The notes under the pieces: model-generated
Database searches by the model: none
What the model saw: the letters and a program-made list of their open reading frames with translations, nothing else
Told to the model about the DNA's origin: nothing
NCBI GenBank assembly: GCA_019637815.1
Contig: JAHBUZ010000014.1
Span: forward strand, 31,650 to 95,649
DNA length: 64,000 bases
DNA from: Chloroflexota bacterium
Lineage (GTDB): Bacteria; Chloroflexota; Limnocylindria; Limnocylindrales; CSP1-4
Direction of reading: 5' to 3'
Program-made: the position numbers and the translations under genes
Part shown: one piece after another, positions 47,956 to 57,103 of the stretch
How positions within the stretch are numbered: position 1 is the stretch's first letter
Layout: every line of letters begins with the position of its first letter

Positions 47956-50535
47956 GTGGACCTGATCGAGCGCCTGACCGCGGCCCTCAATGCCGGTCGT
48001 CCGGTCCCCCGGCACGTCGCACGACACGTGGCCCGCGCCCAGCCCTACCTGGCGATGCCGGCGAACGAACGTCCGACCAGGGCGCTCGGGGTGGTCGGCG
48101 GGGACGACGCCTCGTCATCGACCCCGCAGGCGTCCTGGTCGAGCGCCTGGCTCGATGCGCCCGAGTCGGACCGGATCTCCATCGGCGTGGCGATCCTGGA
48201 CCTGATGACGCAGCGTGGGGCGGTCAGGCACGTGCACGACGCAGCCGCGATGCTGCCGGCGCTCGGCAGGGTGGCGCCACCCCATCACGAGGAGGATCGG
48301 CACGCGGTCCTGGACCTCGCCCGTCGGATCGCCGGCACGGGCTGGTACGGCACGTCGCCCGTGAGCTACGCGATCGCGATGCTGGAGCGGACCCGGGCGG
48401 CCGGCGTGTCGCTCGACGGCGATGCGCGTCGGATCGACGCCCTGGTCACGGCCATCACCACCCATCATGGCCTGTCGACCGCGGAGCTCGGCCGATCCCG
48501 GACGCGTCTGCTGAGCCTCGCACACCCGGACCATCTGGACCTCGACCTCATCGTCACGCACGACACGTGGGGGACCGCCGTGCGGACGTGGCTGGCGGAT
48601 CACCCCGAGGCTGCCACCGCGGGTCCGCTCATCACGCACCTGGGACGGGCCTCGAGCGTGACGCCCACCCGGCGCTGGACCCAGGAGCTGCACCCGTTCC
48701 TGGAGCAGCCCGTCACCGAGCCGCTCGTCCGCCACATGGTGGACGCGTCCTTCGAGTCGCGCATCACGAGTGGCATGGGCGCGGACTGGATCGGCACCGC
48801 CGGAACCCACCCGGCCAACGGCGCCATCGTGCGAGGTGCCTACTGGGCCGCAGCGGCCGGCTGGGCGGTGGCGCCGAACACGTGGTCGTGGGTGCCGGAG
48901 ACGCTGGCGCGCGCGGGCGCCCACTGGGCGCTGTCCCCCCGGAACGATAACTATCCGCGTGACGAGCGACTGGCCAACACCACCGTCTGGCTCCTCGCGG
49001 ACATCGCCACGCCCGAGACGCTCGTGGCACTCGGTCGGATCAAGGCACGGGTGCGCAGTCGGAACGTGTCCAAGCAGCTGAGCAGAGCGCTGGAGCGGGC
49101 CGCGACCAACGCCGGCATCACGCCCGGCGAGCTGCTGGAGCTGAGCGTCCCCACCTGCGGCCTGGATCCGTCCGGCCACCGCGAGCTCCCGGTCGGCGAT
49201 GGCGCAGCGGTGCTCACCCTCGACCCGGACGGCGAGGCGAGTCTGACCTGGCTTGATGCCGCGGCCAAGGTCACCCGGACGGTCCCGAAGGCGCTCGGTG
49301 CATCGGATCCGTCGGCGGTGACGAGCGCCAAGGCCGAGCTGAAGGAGCTGCGCCTCGCGCTCTCGGTCGAACGGTCCCGCCTGGAGGACCTCCTCGTGGA
49401 GGATCGCTCGTGGACGGCGGAGGCATGGCGCGAGCACTACCTCCAGCATCCCCTGACCGCTGCCCTGGCGCGTCGGCTCATCTGGCAGGTCGAGGGCAGC
49501 ACCGACGGGGCCGATGGCACCAGCGGAGCCGATGGCGGGGCATGGACCTGCGTGCCGCACGCGGATGGCTGGCTGTGGTCGGATGGCGCGCAGCGCGAGC
49601 TGCCCGACCACGCCCAGGTCACCCTCTGGCACCCGGCCCGCGCATCGGTCGCGGAGGTCCAGGCGTGGCGGGAGCGCCTGCTCGCGACGCGCATCCGGCA
49701 GCCCTTCAAGCAGGCGTGGCGCGAGGTCTACCTGCTGACGCCCGCCGAGGAGACGACCGCGACCTACTCCAACCGGTTCGCGAGCCACATCCTCGACTAT
49801 CCGGTCGCCCGGGCGCTCATGGGCGCGCGCCGCTGGGCATCGAACTACCTGGGCCCGTTCGATGGCGGCTTCGAGGGCATCGCCCGGCGAGACTTCCCGG
49901 CACACGACCTGCGCGCGGCGTTCTACCACGATGCCGTCGAGGAGGGCGTCGACGTGGTCCAGCACTGCGCCACGGACCAGGTCCGCTTCTGGCGCCTGTC
50001 CGACCGCGCGGAGACCCCCGTGGCACTCACGGAGATCCCGCCGCTCGTCCTCTCGGAGGCGATGCGTGACGTGGACCTGTTCGTCGGCGTCAGCTCCATC
50101 GCCGCGGACGAGAACTGGGCGGACGGTGGGCCCGATCGTCGCGACCGGTTCGGGCTGTACTGGGAGACGACCGCGTTCGGCGAGCTCGATGGCTCCGCGG
50201 AGACCCGGCGACAGGCCCTGGAGCTGCTCATCCCCCAGCTCGCCATCGCTGACCGACTGACCCTCGACGGGCGGTTCCTGCGCGTCCGCGGCGAGCTCGC
50301 CACGTATCGCATCCATCTCGGCTCCGGCAACATCCTGATGGAGCCCGGTGACGTCTACCTGTGCATCGTGCCCGCCCGGTCCGCCGCAGCGCGCGCCGAC
50401 CGGGTGTTCCTGCCGTTCGACGACGACCATCGGCTCTCGCTCATCCTGTCCAAGGCCGTCCTGCTCGCAGATGACCGGCGCATCACCGACCCGACCATCG
50501 TCGCCCAGATCGAGGCACACGGCCGCAGCCGCTGA
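47956..50535 (+). CDS. DUF4132/DUF7737-type large protein
   Basis: Unknown function; the family is often next to WGR/MolR-type proteins. 859 residues from GTG 47956. The N-terminal half is alpha-helical and HEAT-like (repeated helices with LADIATPETLVALGRIKARV). The middle holds the DUF4132 hallmark FKQAWREVYLLTPAEETTAT and SNRFASHILDYPVARALMGA. The C-terminal part has VGVSSIAADENW and TYRIHLGSGNILMEPGDVYL followed by LSLILSKAVLLADDRRITDP, typical of DUF7737. No signal peptide or membrane segment. It lies 14 bp after the ubiquitin-like gene, so they form one operon. Confidence 0.88.
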   Translation: MDLIERLTAALNAGRPVPRHVARHVARAQPYLAMPANERPTRALGVVGGDDASSSTPQASWSSAWLDAPESDRISIGVAILDLMTQRGAVRHVHDAAAMLPALGRVAPPHHEEDRHAVLDLARRIAGTGWYGTSPVSYAIAMLERTRAAGVSLDGDARRIDALVTAITTHHGLSTAELGRSRTRLLSLAHPDHLDLDLIVTHDTWGTAVRTWLADHPEAATAGPLITHLGRASSVTPTRRWTQELHPFLEQPVTEPLVRHMVDASFESRITSGMGADWIGTAGTHPANGAIVRGAYWAAAAGWAVAPNTWSWVPETLARAGAHWALSPRNDNYPRDERLANTTVWLLADIATPETLVALGRIKARVRSRNVSKQLSRALERAATNAGITPGELLELSVPTCGLDPSGHRELPVGDGAAVLTLDPDGEASLTWLDAAAKVTRTVPKALGASDPSAVTSAKAELKELRLALSVERSRLEDLLVEDRSWTAEAWREHYLQHPLTAALARRLIWQVEGSTDGADGTSGADGGAWTCVPHADGWLWSDGAQRELPDHAQVTLWHPARASVAEVQAWRERLLATRIRQPFKQAWREVYLLTPAEETTATYSNRFASHILDYPVARALMGARRWASNYLGPFDGGFEGIARRDFPAHDLRAAFYHDAVEEGVDVVQHCATDQVRFWRLSDRAETPVALTEIPPLVLSEAMRDVDLFVGVSSIAADENWADGGPDRRDRFGLYWETTAFGELDGSAETRRQALELLIPQLAIADRLTLDGRFLRVRGELATYRIHLGSGNILMEPGDVYLCIVPARSAAARADRVFLPFDDDHRLSLILSKAVLLADDRRITDPTIVAQIEAHGRSR

Positions 50536-50582
50536 CCGCGCCCACGCCGAGCCCGCCTTCTTCGGCTCGCCACGCCTCTAGT

Positions 50583-50609
50583 CCATATTTTCGATCGACA
50601 ATGTATAGT
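50583..50609 (+). promoter_or_regulatory. AT-rich promoter/operator region of the sulfonate-type operon
   Basis: An AT-rich island unusual here, containing the palindrome TCGATCGA (50591-50598 region) and a good -10 TATAGT (50604-50609). No consensus -35 precedes it at 17 bp, suggesting an activator-dependent promoter. It drives the substrate-binding gene starting at 50678. Confidence 0.5.
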
Positions 50610-50677
50610 GCTCGCGACCGGTCCCGGCGGCCGGCTGCTGTCGAACGCCCATCCCCTGTCGGAGGCCACACCGCACC

Positions 50678-51712
50678 ATGCACACGCGTACGCACCGCCT
50701 CGCGGTCTTCGCAGGCACCACGCTCCTCGCCGCATCGCTCGCGGCACCCACGCTCGCCCAGGACGCGAGTGGCGCCGCGGCCCCCACCCTGGACCCGGCC
50801 GACACCGGCTACACGGTGCGCATCGGCTTCCCGTCCGGCAACCGCCAGGCGACCGCGAACTCCCCGGCGGACATCTGGGCACAGCACCTGGGCCTGTTCG
50901 ACCAGGTGTTCGGTGCGGCCGGTATCACGCTCCAGTACGAGCCCTTCCTGGGTGCGGGACCGGCCATCAACGAGGCGCTCATCGGCGGTTCGCTGGACAT
51001 CGCGGCATACGCGGACACGGCGGGCGTGCTGGGCAAGACGGCTGGCGCCGAGACCACGCTCGTGGCCATCGACGACGACGGCACCGGCGCGTGGCTGGTG
51101 GTCCGGGAAGCGTCCGACGTCCAGTCGGTCGCTGATCTGCGAGGCCGCTCCGTGGCGACCATCAAGGCGACCTTCCCGCACCGGTTCCTGCTCACGGTCC
51201 TCGAGGCCAACGGCCTGACCGAGGACGACATCGTGTTCCAGAACCTCTCGCTGCCCGACTCCGAGGTGGCGCTGGAGGCCGAGCAGATCGATGCGGCGGT
51301 CACGCTCGGCCAGGGCGCGCCCCGCCTGCTCGACCGGGGCTACCGGGTCATCGCCGACGTCTCGGAGGTGCCGGAGGCGGCAGGCATCGGCGTCTTCGCG
51401 GCGACCGACGCCTTCCTCGAGGCACACCCCTCGTTCTTCCCGGTCTACCTCGCCACCCGCGACCAGGCCATCGCCTGGGCGAACGCGAACGTGGATGAGG
51501 CGTACCAGATCCTTGCCGAGAGCCTCCAGCTGACCCCCGAGCAGGTGCAGCTGCTGTATCCCGACTTCGACTTCCCGTCCCAGCTCACGCCGGAGATCCT
51601 CGCGCGCATCCAGGCGACCGACCAGTTCCTGGTCGACCAGGGCCTCGCGCCCCAGGCCATCGACGTCGTCGCGTGGGCCGGCGAGCACGCCGAGGCCCCA
51701 GCCGCCCCGTGA
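50678..51712 (+). CDS. SsuA/NMT1-like ABC transporter substrate-binding protein
   Basis: Periplasmic-type binding protein of a sulfonate, taurine or aliphatic-sulfur importer. An N-terminal signal peptide (about 1-28, ending APTLAQ) without a lipobox cysteine is followed by the SBP fold: YTVRIGFPSGNRQ, INEALIGGSLDIAAYADT, VADLRGRSVATIKATFPHRF and LPDSEVALEAEQIDAAVTLG. 344 residues. GGAGG lies about 20 bp before the ATG, further than usual. The operon continues with permease, ATPase and arylsulfatase, which supports a sulfur-containing ligand, but the exact compound is unknown. Confidence 0.85.
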   Translation: MHTRTHRLAVFAGTTLLAASLAAPTLAQDASGAAAPTLDPADTGYTVRIGFPSGNRQATANSPADIWAQHLGLFDQVFGAAGITLQYEPFLGAGPAINEALIGGSLDIAAYADTAGVLGKTAGAETTLVAIDDDGTGAWLVVREASDVQSVADLRGRSVATIKATFPHRFLLTVLEANGLTEDDIVFQNLSLPDSEVALEAEQIDAAVTLGQGAPRLLDRGYRVIADVSEVPEAAGIGVFAATDAFLEAHPSFFPVYLATRDQAIAWANANVDEAYQILAESLQLTPEQVQLLYPDFDFPSQLTPEILARIQATDQFLVDQGLAPQAIDVVAWAGEHAEAPAAP

Positions 51713-52632
51713 GCGCCACCTCGTCCGTGGATGCGGGCCGGTCGACCCCGGCCCCGTCCCGGTCGACCGCATCCGGGTCCGCCTCGCATCCCTCGGCCCA
51801 CGCCGCGGCCCGGTCCTCCTCCCGGGCGCGGCGTGCACTGCCGCTGCTCGCGCTCGTGCTGCCCGTGCTGCTGGTCATCGTCTGGCAGCTCGGCGTCTCG
51901 ACCGGGACCTTCAAGACCGCCATCACCTCGACACCCGGCCAGGTCGTGGCCACGTTCTTCAAGCTGGCCACCAACGGCGTGCTGCTCGAGGAGCTGCTGA
52001 GCACCGTCAGCCGCATCGCGTGGGGCTTCGGCATCGGGCTCGCGGCCGGGTTGTCACTGGGCATCCTGACCGGGTACGCGCGGACCGCGGACCGCGCCAT
52101 CGACCCCTCCGTGCGTGCGCTCAACGCGGTCCCGGCGGTGGGCTGGATCCCGTTCCTCATCCTCGCCCTGGGCATCGGTGATGCGTCCAAGATCGCGCTC
52201 ATCGCGCTCGCCACGTTCTTCCCCATCTACGTCAACACCTACGCCGGCATCCGGGGCACGGACCAGAAGCTGATGGAGCTCGCCGGAGCGTATCGACTGC
52301 CACGCTCGCGCATCATCCGCAACGTCGTCGTACCGGCGGCGCTGCCCCAGATCCTGGTGGGCGTGCGAATCGCGGTCGCCATCAGTTGGGTCGTGGCCAC
52401 CGTGTCGGAGATCCTGTACGGCAACACGGGCCTGGGCGTGCTCCTCAACGACGGTCGGTCGCTGGCCATGCCCGACCAGATGATCACCGTGATGATCGTG
52501 CTGGCCATCCTCGGCAAGAGCTCGGACATGGTCGTCGTGGCCATCCAGCGCCGACTCACCAGCTGGCAGTCGACCCTCGAGGGCATGGCACCCCATCGAG
52601 CCCGGGTCGTGGCCGCGCGGGGTCGCGCATGA
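51709..52632 (+). CDS. SsuC-like ABC transporter permease
   Basis: Membrane component of the same importer. About six hydrophobic segments are seen after a Ser/Ala-rich cytoplasmic N-terminus (first segment LPLLALVLPVLLVIVWQLGV). The EAA loop that contacts the ATPase is ELAGAYRLPRSRIIRNVVVPAALPQI. The GTG at 51709 overlaps the binding-protein stop by GTGA and gives 307 residues. Its own stop overlaps the ATPase start by ATGA. Confidence 0.92.
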   Translation: MSATSSVDAGRSTPAPSRSTASGSASHPSAHAAARSSSRARRALPLLALVLPVLLVIVWQLGVSTGTFKTAITSTPGQVVATFFKLATNGVLLEELLSTVSRIAWGFGIGLAAGLSLGILTGYARTADRAIDPSVRALNAVPAVGWIPFLILALGIGDASKIALIALATFFPIYVNTYAGIRGTDQKLMELAGAYRLPRSRIIRNVVVPAALPQILVGVRIAVAISWVVATVSEILYGNTGLGVLLNDGRSLAMPDQMITVMIVLAILGKSSDMVVVAIQRRLTSWQSTLEGMAPHRARVVAARGRA

Positions 52633-53405
52633 GCGCCGCCATCTCCATCCGGGATGTGCGCAAGTCGTTCCCGGAGGTCGGACCCGTCCTCGGTCCCCTC
52701 GACCTGGAGATCGAGCCGGCCACGTTCGTGTCCGTCCTGGGTCCCAGCGGCTGCGGCAAGTCCACCCTGCTGCGGCTCATCATCGGTCTCGACACCGACC
52801 ACGCGGGTGAGATCCTGTTCGATGGCGAGGCACGCGACGCCTCGGTCTCGATGGCCTTCCAGGAGCCGAGGCTGCTGCCCTGGCGGAGCGTCCGGGCGAA
52901 CCTCCAGCTGGTCTGTGAGACGGCCGACCGCGAGCAGACGATCGACGGCCTCCTGGAGCTGGTCGGGCTCCACGAGTTCCATGACGCGCTGCCCAAGCAG
53001 CTCTCGGGCGGCATGGCGCAGCGGGTCTCGCTGGCTCGTGCGCTCGTCAACGAGCCCGAGGTGATGCTCCTCGACGAGCCGTTCAGCGCCCTCGATGCGA
53101 TGACCCGGATGCGTCTCCAGGACGCCCTCGTGCACATCCACCAGGCGCGACCCACGACGACCCTCCTGGTCACGCATGACATCGATGAGGCGCTCGTCAC
53201 GAGCGACCGGGTCGTGGTGCTCGCGGACCGGCCGGGTCGGGTCGTGGAGGACATCGCCATCGCCGTGCCGCGACCCCGTGACCGCACCGACGCCCGACTC
53301 ATCGAGCTCAAGGCACGCATCCTGCGCGCCCTCGGCACGGTGGACGGGACCGCCGAGACGACACCCGCACCGTCATCCGCATCAGCCGAGCCAGCGGCCG
53401 CCTGA
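52629..53405 (+). CDS. SsuB/TauB-like ABC transporter ATP-binding protein
   Basis: Energises the importer. Walker A VLGPSGCGKSTLL, Q-loop MAFQEPRLLPWRSV (typical of the nitrate/sulfonate/taurine group), signature LSGGMAQRVSLARAL, Walker B VMLLDEPFSALD and the switch histidine VTHDIDEAL are all present. 258 residues from ATG 52629 with an Ala/Ser/Pro-rich C-terminal tail. ATGA overlap with the permease. Fourteen bp separate it from the arylsulfatase gene. Confidence 0.95.
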   Translation: MSAAISIRDVRKSFPEVGPVLGPLDLEIEPATFVSVLGPSGCGKSTLLRLIIGLDTDHAGEILFDGEARDASVSMAFQEPRLLPWRSVRANLQLVCETADREQTIDGLLELVGLHEFHDALPKQLSGGMAQRVSLARALVNEPEVMLLDEPFSALDAMTRMRLQDALVHIHQARPTTTLLVTHDIDEALVTSDRVVVLADRPGRVVEDIAIAVPRPRDRTDARLIELKARILRALGTVDGTAETTPAPSSASAEPAAA

Positions 53406-53419
53406 AGGAAGGATCGAGC

Positions 53420-55837
53420 GTGACCACCGAACCCGCCGCGGACACAGGCGGCATCCCATCAGCCGACGAGCGCGGCATCCCGTCGAACGGAGCGCCTGAC
53501 GTCCCGTCGGCCGACGATCGCGGCATCCCGCCGTATGCCCGTGGCTACGAGCGGTTCCCGGGCCGCATCGGCCGGACCACCGCCGAGTCGGAGCGTGCCT
53601 GGCCACGCGAGCGGCGTGCGCCCGACGACGCGCCCAACATCGTCGTCGTGCTCATGGACGACATGGGCTACAGCGACATCGGGCCATTCGGCAGCGAGAT
53701 CCCGACACCCACCCTCGACCGATTGGCGGCGGAGGGCTTCCGGCTCACCAACTACCACACGACCCCCGTGTGCTCCCCTGCCCGCGCGGCGCTCCTCACG
53801 GGGCTCAATCCCCACCGGGCGGGCTTCGCGAGCGTCGCCAACTCCGACCCGGGGTTCCCGCCGCTGCGGCTGGAGATCGACCCGGACGTCCTGACGCTGC
53901 CGGAGATCCTGCGCGCCAATGGCTACGCCACGTTCGCGGTGGGCAAGTGGCACCTCACCCGGGACGCGCTCATGAACGACGGCGCGGCCAAAGACACCTG
54001 GCCCTGCCAGCGCGGCTTCGATCGCTACTACGGCACCCTCGAGGGCTGCAACAGCTTCTTCCACCCCAACCGGCTGATCATGGACGACTCGCCGGTGACC
54101 GCGGACGAGCAGCCCGACGACTACTACCTGACCGATGACCTCACCGACCGTGCGATCGGCATGATCCAGGCGCTCCGGGCGAACGACTCGCGCAAGCCGT
54201 TCCTGCTGTACATGGCCCATCACGCGATGCACGGCCCGCTGGGAGCCAAGCCGGAGGACATCGAGCGGCATCGCGGTCGCTATGACGAGGGGTGGGACCG
54301 CCTGCGCGCGGCACGGCTGGAACGCCAGATCGCGGACGGCATCGTGCCCGAGGGCACGCCCCTGCCCGACCGGGCGGACGGCCGACGGGGTGGTGTCCCC
54401 GCGTGGGACTCGTTGCCGGTCGAGACCCAGGAGCGCTATGCGCGCTTCATGGAGATCTACGCCGCGATGGTGGACAACGTGGACCAGAGCCTCGGTCGGG
54501 TGCTGGACGTCATCGAGGCGCTCGGGGAGCTGGACGACACCATCGTCATCTTCACCTCCGACAACGGCGGTACGGCGGAAGGTGGTCCGGAGGGGACGCG
54601 GAGCTACTTCAGCCGGTTCCAGTTCCAGCCGGGCCTGCCCGCCGACTGGGATCCGGATGTGGCGCGCGACCTCGACCTGCTCGGTGGGCCACGGACGATG
54701 ATCCACTACCCGGCCGGCTGGGGCATGGTCTCCAACACCCCCTTCCGACGCTTCAAGGGCGAGGCGTACGCGGGCGGCGTCCGGGTGCCGTTCGTGGTGC
54801 GCTGGCCACGCGGGCTGCGGCGGACGGACGGCGACGACGGGCTGCGGCCCCAGTACCAGTACGTGACGGACATCGTGCCCACGCTCCTGGAGCTCGCCGG
54901 CGTGCGGGCGCCCGCGGAGCGGCAGGGCCTGCCTGCACAGCCGATCGACGGGTCGAGCTTCGCCTCGGTGCTCCGGGATGGCGATACGCCGAGCACCCAT
55001 CCGGAGCAGTACACCGAGTTCGGCGGCAGCCGTGGCTTCTACCGGGACGGCTGGAAGATCATCACCGACCATCGACCGGGCACGCCCTTCGACGATGCCG
55101 AGTGGCAGCTGTACCATGTGGCCGTCGACCCGACCGAGCTCCACGACGTGTCCGCCGAGCATCCCGAGGTGCTGCGGGAGCTCGCCGCGGCGTGGGAGCG
55201 GGCCGCGTGGGCGAACACCGTGTTCCCGCTGGACGATCGCATCCTGGCACCCATCCGGCGGCCCGCGGAGCGGGAGCTCGAGCGGCCCGTGCGACTGCTG
55301 CCGGGGACGCCGCGCCTGGAGCGGTATCGGTCGAGCCAGCTCATCGACCTGCGCTCATTCCGCGTGGACATCGAGCTGGAGCACGTCGAGGGTGCCGATG
55401 GCGTGCTCGTGGCACATGGCGACCAGGGCGGCGGCTACTCCGTGTTCGTCGAGGATGGCCGGATCCGGCTCGCCTACAACGAGTACGGGGTGCTGCACCT
55501 CGCCGATGGCGGGCCACTGGCGGCGGGCCCACACCTGGTGCGCCTGGACGTGCGCTGGCTGCCCGGCTTCCGGTGGGAGCTGGTGCTGTCGGTCGATGGC
55601 TGGGCGGCGACCTCGTTGCCGTCGGTACACATGCTGACCGGTATGGCACCGTTCACGGGCATCGATGTCGGGCGCGATCGCGGTGGCCCGGTGCACTGGG
55701 AGCTGTTCGAGCGCCACGGCTCGTTCCCGTACCAGGGCACGCTGCGATCGGTCACGTACGTGCCGGGCGAGCGCGCCGACTACGACCCGTCACTCGTCGC
55801 GGAGGTGCAGCGGGACGCGGCGCTCGCCTACGACTGA
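53420..55837 (+). CDS. Arylsulfatase
   Basis: Hydrolyses sulfate esters. The formylglycine site is Cys118 in CSPAR, followed by AALLTG, so it needs a formylglycine-generating enzyme (not in the window). Metal ligands are the Asp pair in VVLMDDMGYSD (80-81) and TSDNGGTAEGG further on. 805 residues, longer than usual: after the sulfatase core a C-terminal beta domain (about 640-805) follows. The N-terminus has imperfect repeats (GIPSADERGIP, DVPSADDRGIP) and no signal peptide, so the enzyme appears cytoplasmic and would act on imported sulfate esters. GTG start at 53420 with AAGGAAGG. It ends 10 bp inside the convergent Uma2 gene. Confidence 0.93.
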   Translation: MTTEPAADTGGIPSADERGIPSNGAPDVPSADDRGIPPYARGYERFPGRIGRTTAESERAWPRERRAPDDAPNIVVVLMDDMGYSDIGPFGSEIPTPTLDRLAAEGFRLTNYHTTPVCSPARAALLTGLNPHRAGFASVANSDPGFPPLRLEIDPDVLTLPEILRANGYATFAVGKWHLTRDALMNDGAAKDTWPCQRGFDRYYGTLEGCNSFFHPNRLIMDDSPVTADEQPDDYYLTDDLTDRAIGMIQALRANDSRKPFLLYMAHHAMHGPLGAKPEDIERHRGRYDEGWDRLRAARLERQIADGIVPEGTPLPDRADGRRGGVPAWDSLPVETQERYARFMEIYAAMVDNVDQSLGRVLDVIEALGELDDTIVIFTSDNGGTAEGGPEGTRSYFSRFQFQPGLPADWDPDVARDLDLLGGPRTMIHYPAGWGMVSNTPFRRFKGEAYAGGVRVPFVVRWPRGLRRTDGDDGLRPQYQYVTDIVPTLLELAGVRAPAERQGLPAQPIDGSSFASVLRDGDTPSTHPEQYTEFGGSRGFYRDGWKIITDHRPGTPFDDAEWQLYHVAVDPTELHDVSAEHPEVLRELAAAWERAAWANTVFPLDDRILAPIRRPAERELERPVRLLPGTPRLERYRSSQLIDLRSFRVDIELEHVEGADGVLVAHGDQGGGYSVFVEDGRIRLAYNEYGVLHLADGGPLAAGPHLVRLDVRWLPGFRWELVLSVDGWAATSLPSVHMLTGMAPFTGIDVGRDRGGPVHWELFERHGSFPYQGTLRSVTYVPGERADYDPSLVAEVQRDAALAYD

Positions 55838-56349
55838 GGCCAGTCGATCGCGGCCCTGAGGTCGTCGGCGGAGATGCCCAGGAGCGTGCTGCCATCGGCG
55901 GGCTCGAAGGCATCATCGCCCCGCACGAGCCACTCGACCGCGCGTTCGTCCGGTTCGACGATCAGCACCTCCTCGACGCCGGCGCCGAAGTAGAAGTCCA
56001 GCTTCCGGCGGGCTTCGTCGTCCGGCGACAGGATCTCCACCACGATGGCCGCCGTCAGGTTCCAGGTCAGGTCAGCGCGATCCCGGAAGTACGCGCGGTC
56101 CGGGACACGGAGGTCCATGGGCCCACCGATGTTGCAGCCGCTGGCGCCGACCAGGCCCGCACCCACGGCCAGCGGCCGAAGGATCCATGCCAGCTCGTCG
56201 TCCACGATGCCGTGTGCCCGCTTCGGTGCTGGTGCCACGTGGTACTCGCCCTCCCAGACCTCGTCGAAGCGGTCCTGGCCCAGGGCGCGGCGACGCTCGA
56301 GCCAGTCCTCGACCGGTGGTGGCGGGTCGGTCACGAACAGCGTTCGCAT
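55828..56349 (-). CDS. Uma2 family protein (PD-(D/E)XK-like putative nuclease)
   Basis: Uma2 (DUF820) proteins have a restriction-endonuclease-like fold and unknown role. Family pattern: VPDRAYFRD with the first acidic residue, AIVVEILSPDDEARRKLDFY with Glu and Lys of the active site, and GAGVEEVLIVEPDERAVEWL. 173 residues from ATG 56349. The C-terminus overlaps the convergent arylsulfatase by 10 bp. It is upstream of the DUF5615/DUF433 pair on the same strand. Such genes multiply in Chloroflexota and cyanobacteria and are often near toxin-antitoxin genes. Confidence 0.88.
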   Translation of the reverse strand: MRTLFVTDPPPPVEDWLERRRALGQDRFDEVWEGEYHVAPAPKRAHGIVDDELAWILRPLAVGAGLVGASGCNIGGPMDLRVPDRAYFRDRADLTWNLTAAIVVEILSPDDEARRKLDFYFGAGVEEVLIVEPDERAVEWLVRGDDAFEPADGSTLLGISADDLRAAIDWPQS

Positions 56350-56472
56350 GCGGCGATGGTAGCGGGTGGTCCTTACTCGACGCTGACGCGGCTCTCCGTC
56401 CCGGATCGCCGGACGCAGCGCCGCTCGGAGGCGATGGTCTCACTCGACGGGCGAGGGTCGATCGACGCGCGC

Positions 56473-56800
56473 TCAGATCTCGCGGTAGCGCTCGCCGGAG
56501 GCTGCGAACGCTTCGATGTCCGGTGTGTGTTCCCGCAGATACGTCTCGAGCTCATCCGGATCCGCATTGCCGATCGACAGGCGCACGGACTGCGGAGGCG
56601 GACCTGGAAAGCGCACCGGGTCGGCGAAATCACGGTCCTTGGTGACGATGGTCAAGCCGTCGCGGAGCGCAGCGTCCCACACACGCTCGTCCGGAAACCG
56701 CTCGCCGTACTTTGATGACCACATGCCTGGCGTCCGGCCAGACGTCGGCCAAGCGCCGCACCAGGCTCGGCGGGAGCATGCCGTCAAAGAGCGGCCTCAC
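56473..56800 (-). pseudogene. DUF5615 (PIN-like) toxin gene with a frameshift
   Basis: The gene begins at a GTG (56800) overlapping the DUF433 stop by GTGA and reads VRPLFDGMLPPSLVRRLADV and then WPDARHV, the usual DUF5615 beginning (LLD-LPP-LVRRL). After about 56724 homology moves to another frame: ERFPDERVWDAALRDGLTIV, TKDRDF with its conserved Asp residues, and the remaining C-terminus ending YREI. The two halves are each convincing but out of frame, so the gene is broken, or the sequence has an indel error, or decoding shifts. The intact protein would be about 108 residues and act as an RNase toxin. Confidence 0.75.
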
Positions 56801-57027
56801 ACCGTGGCGTGGTCCGGGATCGTCTCGGCTGCATATGCCAGGACTGCGAGGATGTCCTCACGCTCCAGATACGGGTACTCAGCCAGGATGTGCTCGATGG
56901 TCATGCCCGCGGCAAGGAACCCCAGCACATCCTTCACGGTCACGCGCAGACCGCGGATGGTGGGCTGCCCGCTGCGCACGGCCGGGTTCGTCTGGACGCG
57001 CTGGCGCCAGTCAGTGACCATGGTCAC
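56797..57027 (-). CDS. DUF433 antitoxin
   Basis: Small helix-turn-helix protein that usually accompanies DUF5615 toxins. VRSGQPTIRGLRVTVKDVLG, FLAAGMTIEHILAEYPYLER and EDILAVLAYAAE follow the family pattern. The start is GTG 57027 (76 residues) or the in-frame ATG 57021. Both lie inside a 14-bp perfect palindrome that is a likely self-binding operator. Its partner toxin is frameshifted. Confidence 0.9.
   Translation of the reverse strand: MTMVTDWRQRVQTNPAVRSGQPTIRGLRVTVKDVLGFLAAGMTIEHILAEYPYLEREDILAVLAYAAETIPDHATV
57014..57027. promoter_or_regulatory. 14-bp perfect palindrome over the DUF433 start codon
   Basis: GTGACCATGGTCAC covers both possible start codons of the antitoxin. Such a site would let the dimeric antitoxin block its own transcription or translation. 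Confidence 0.5.
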
Positions 57028-57103
57028 ACGCTAGCGCTCCTGACCGAGCAGGTCAAACGGTCTGCCATGTTCAAGTCCGCGCCGACGGTCATGTCTCGTC
57101 GGC

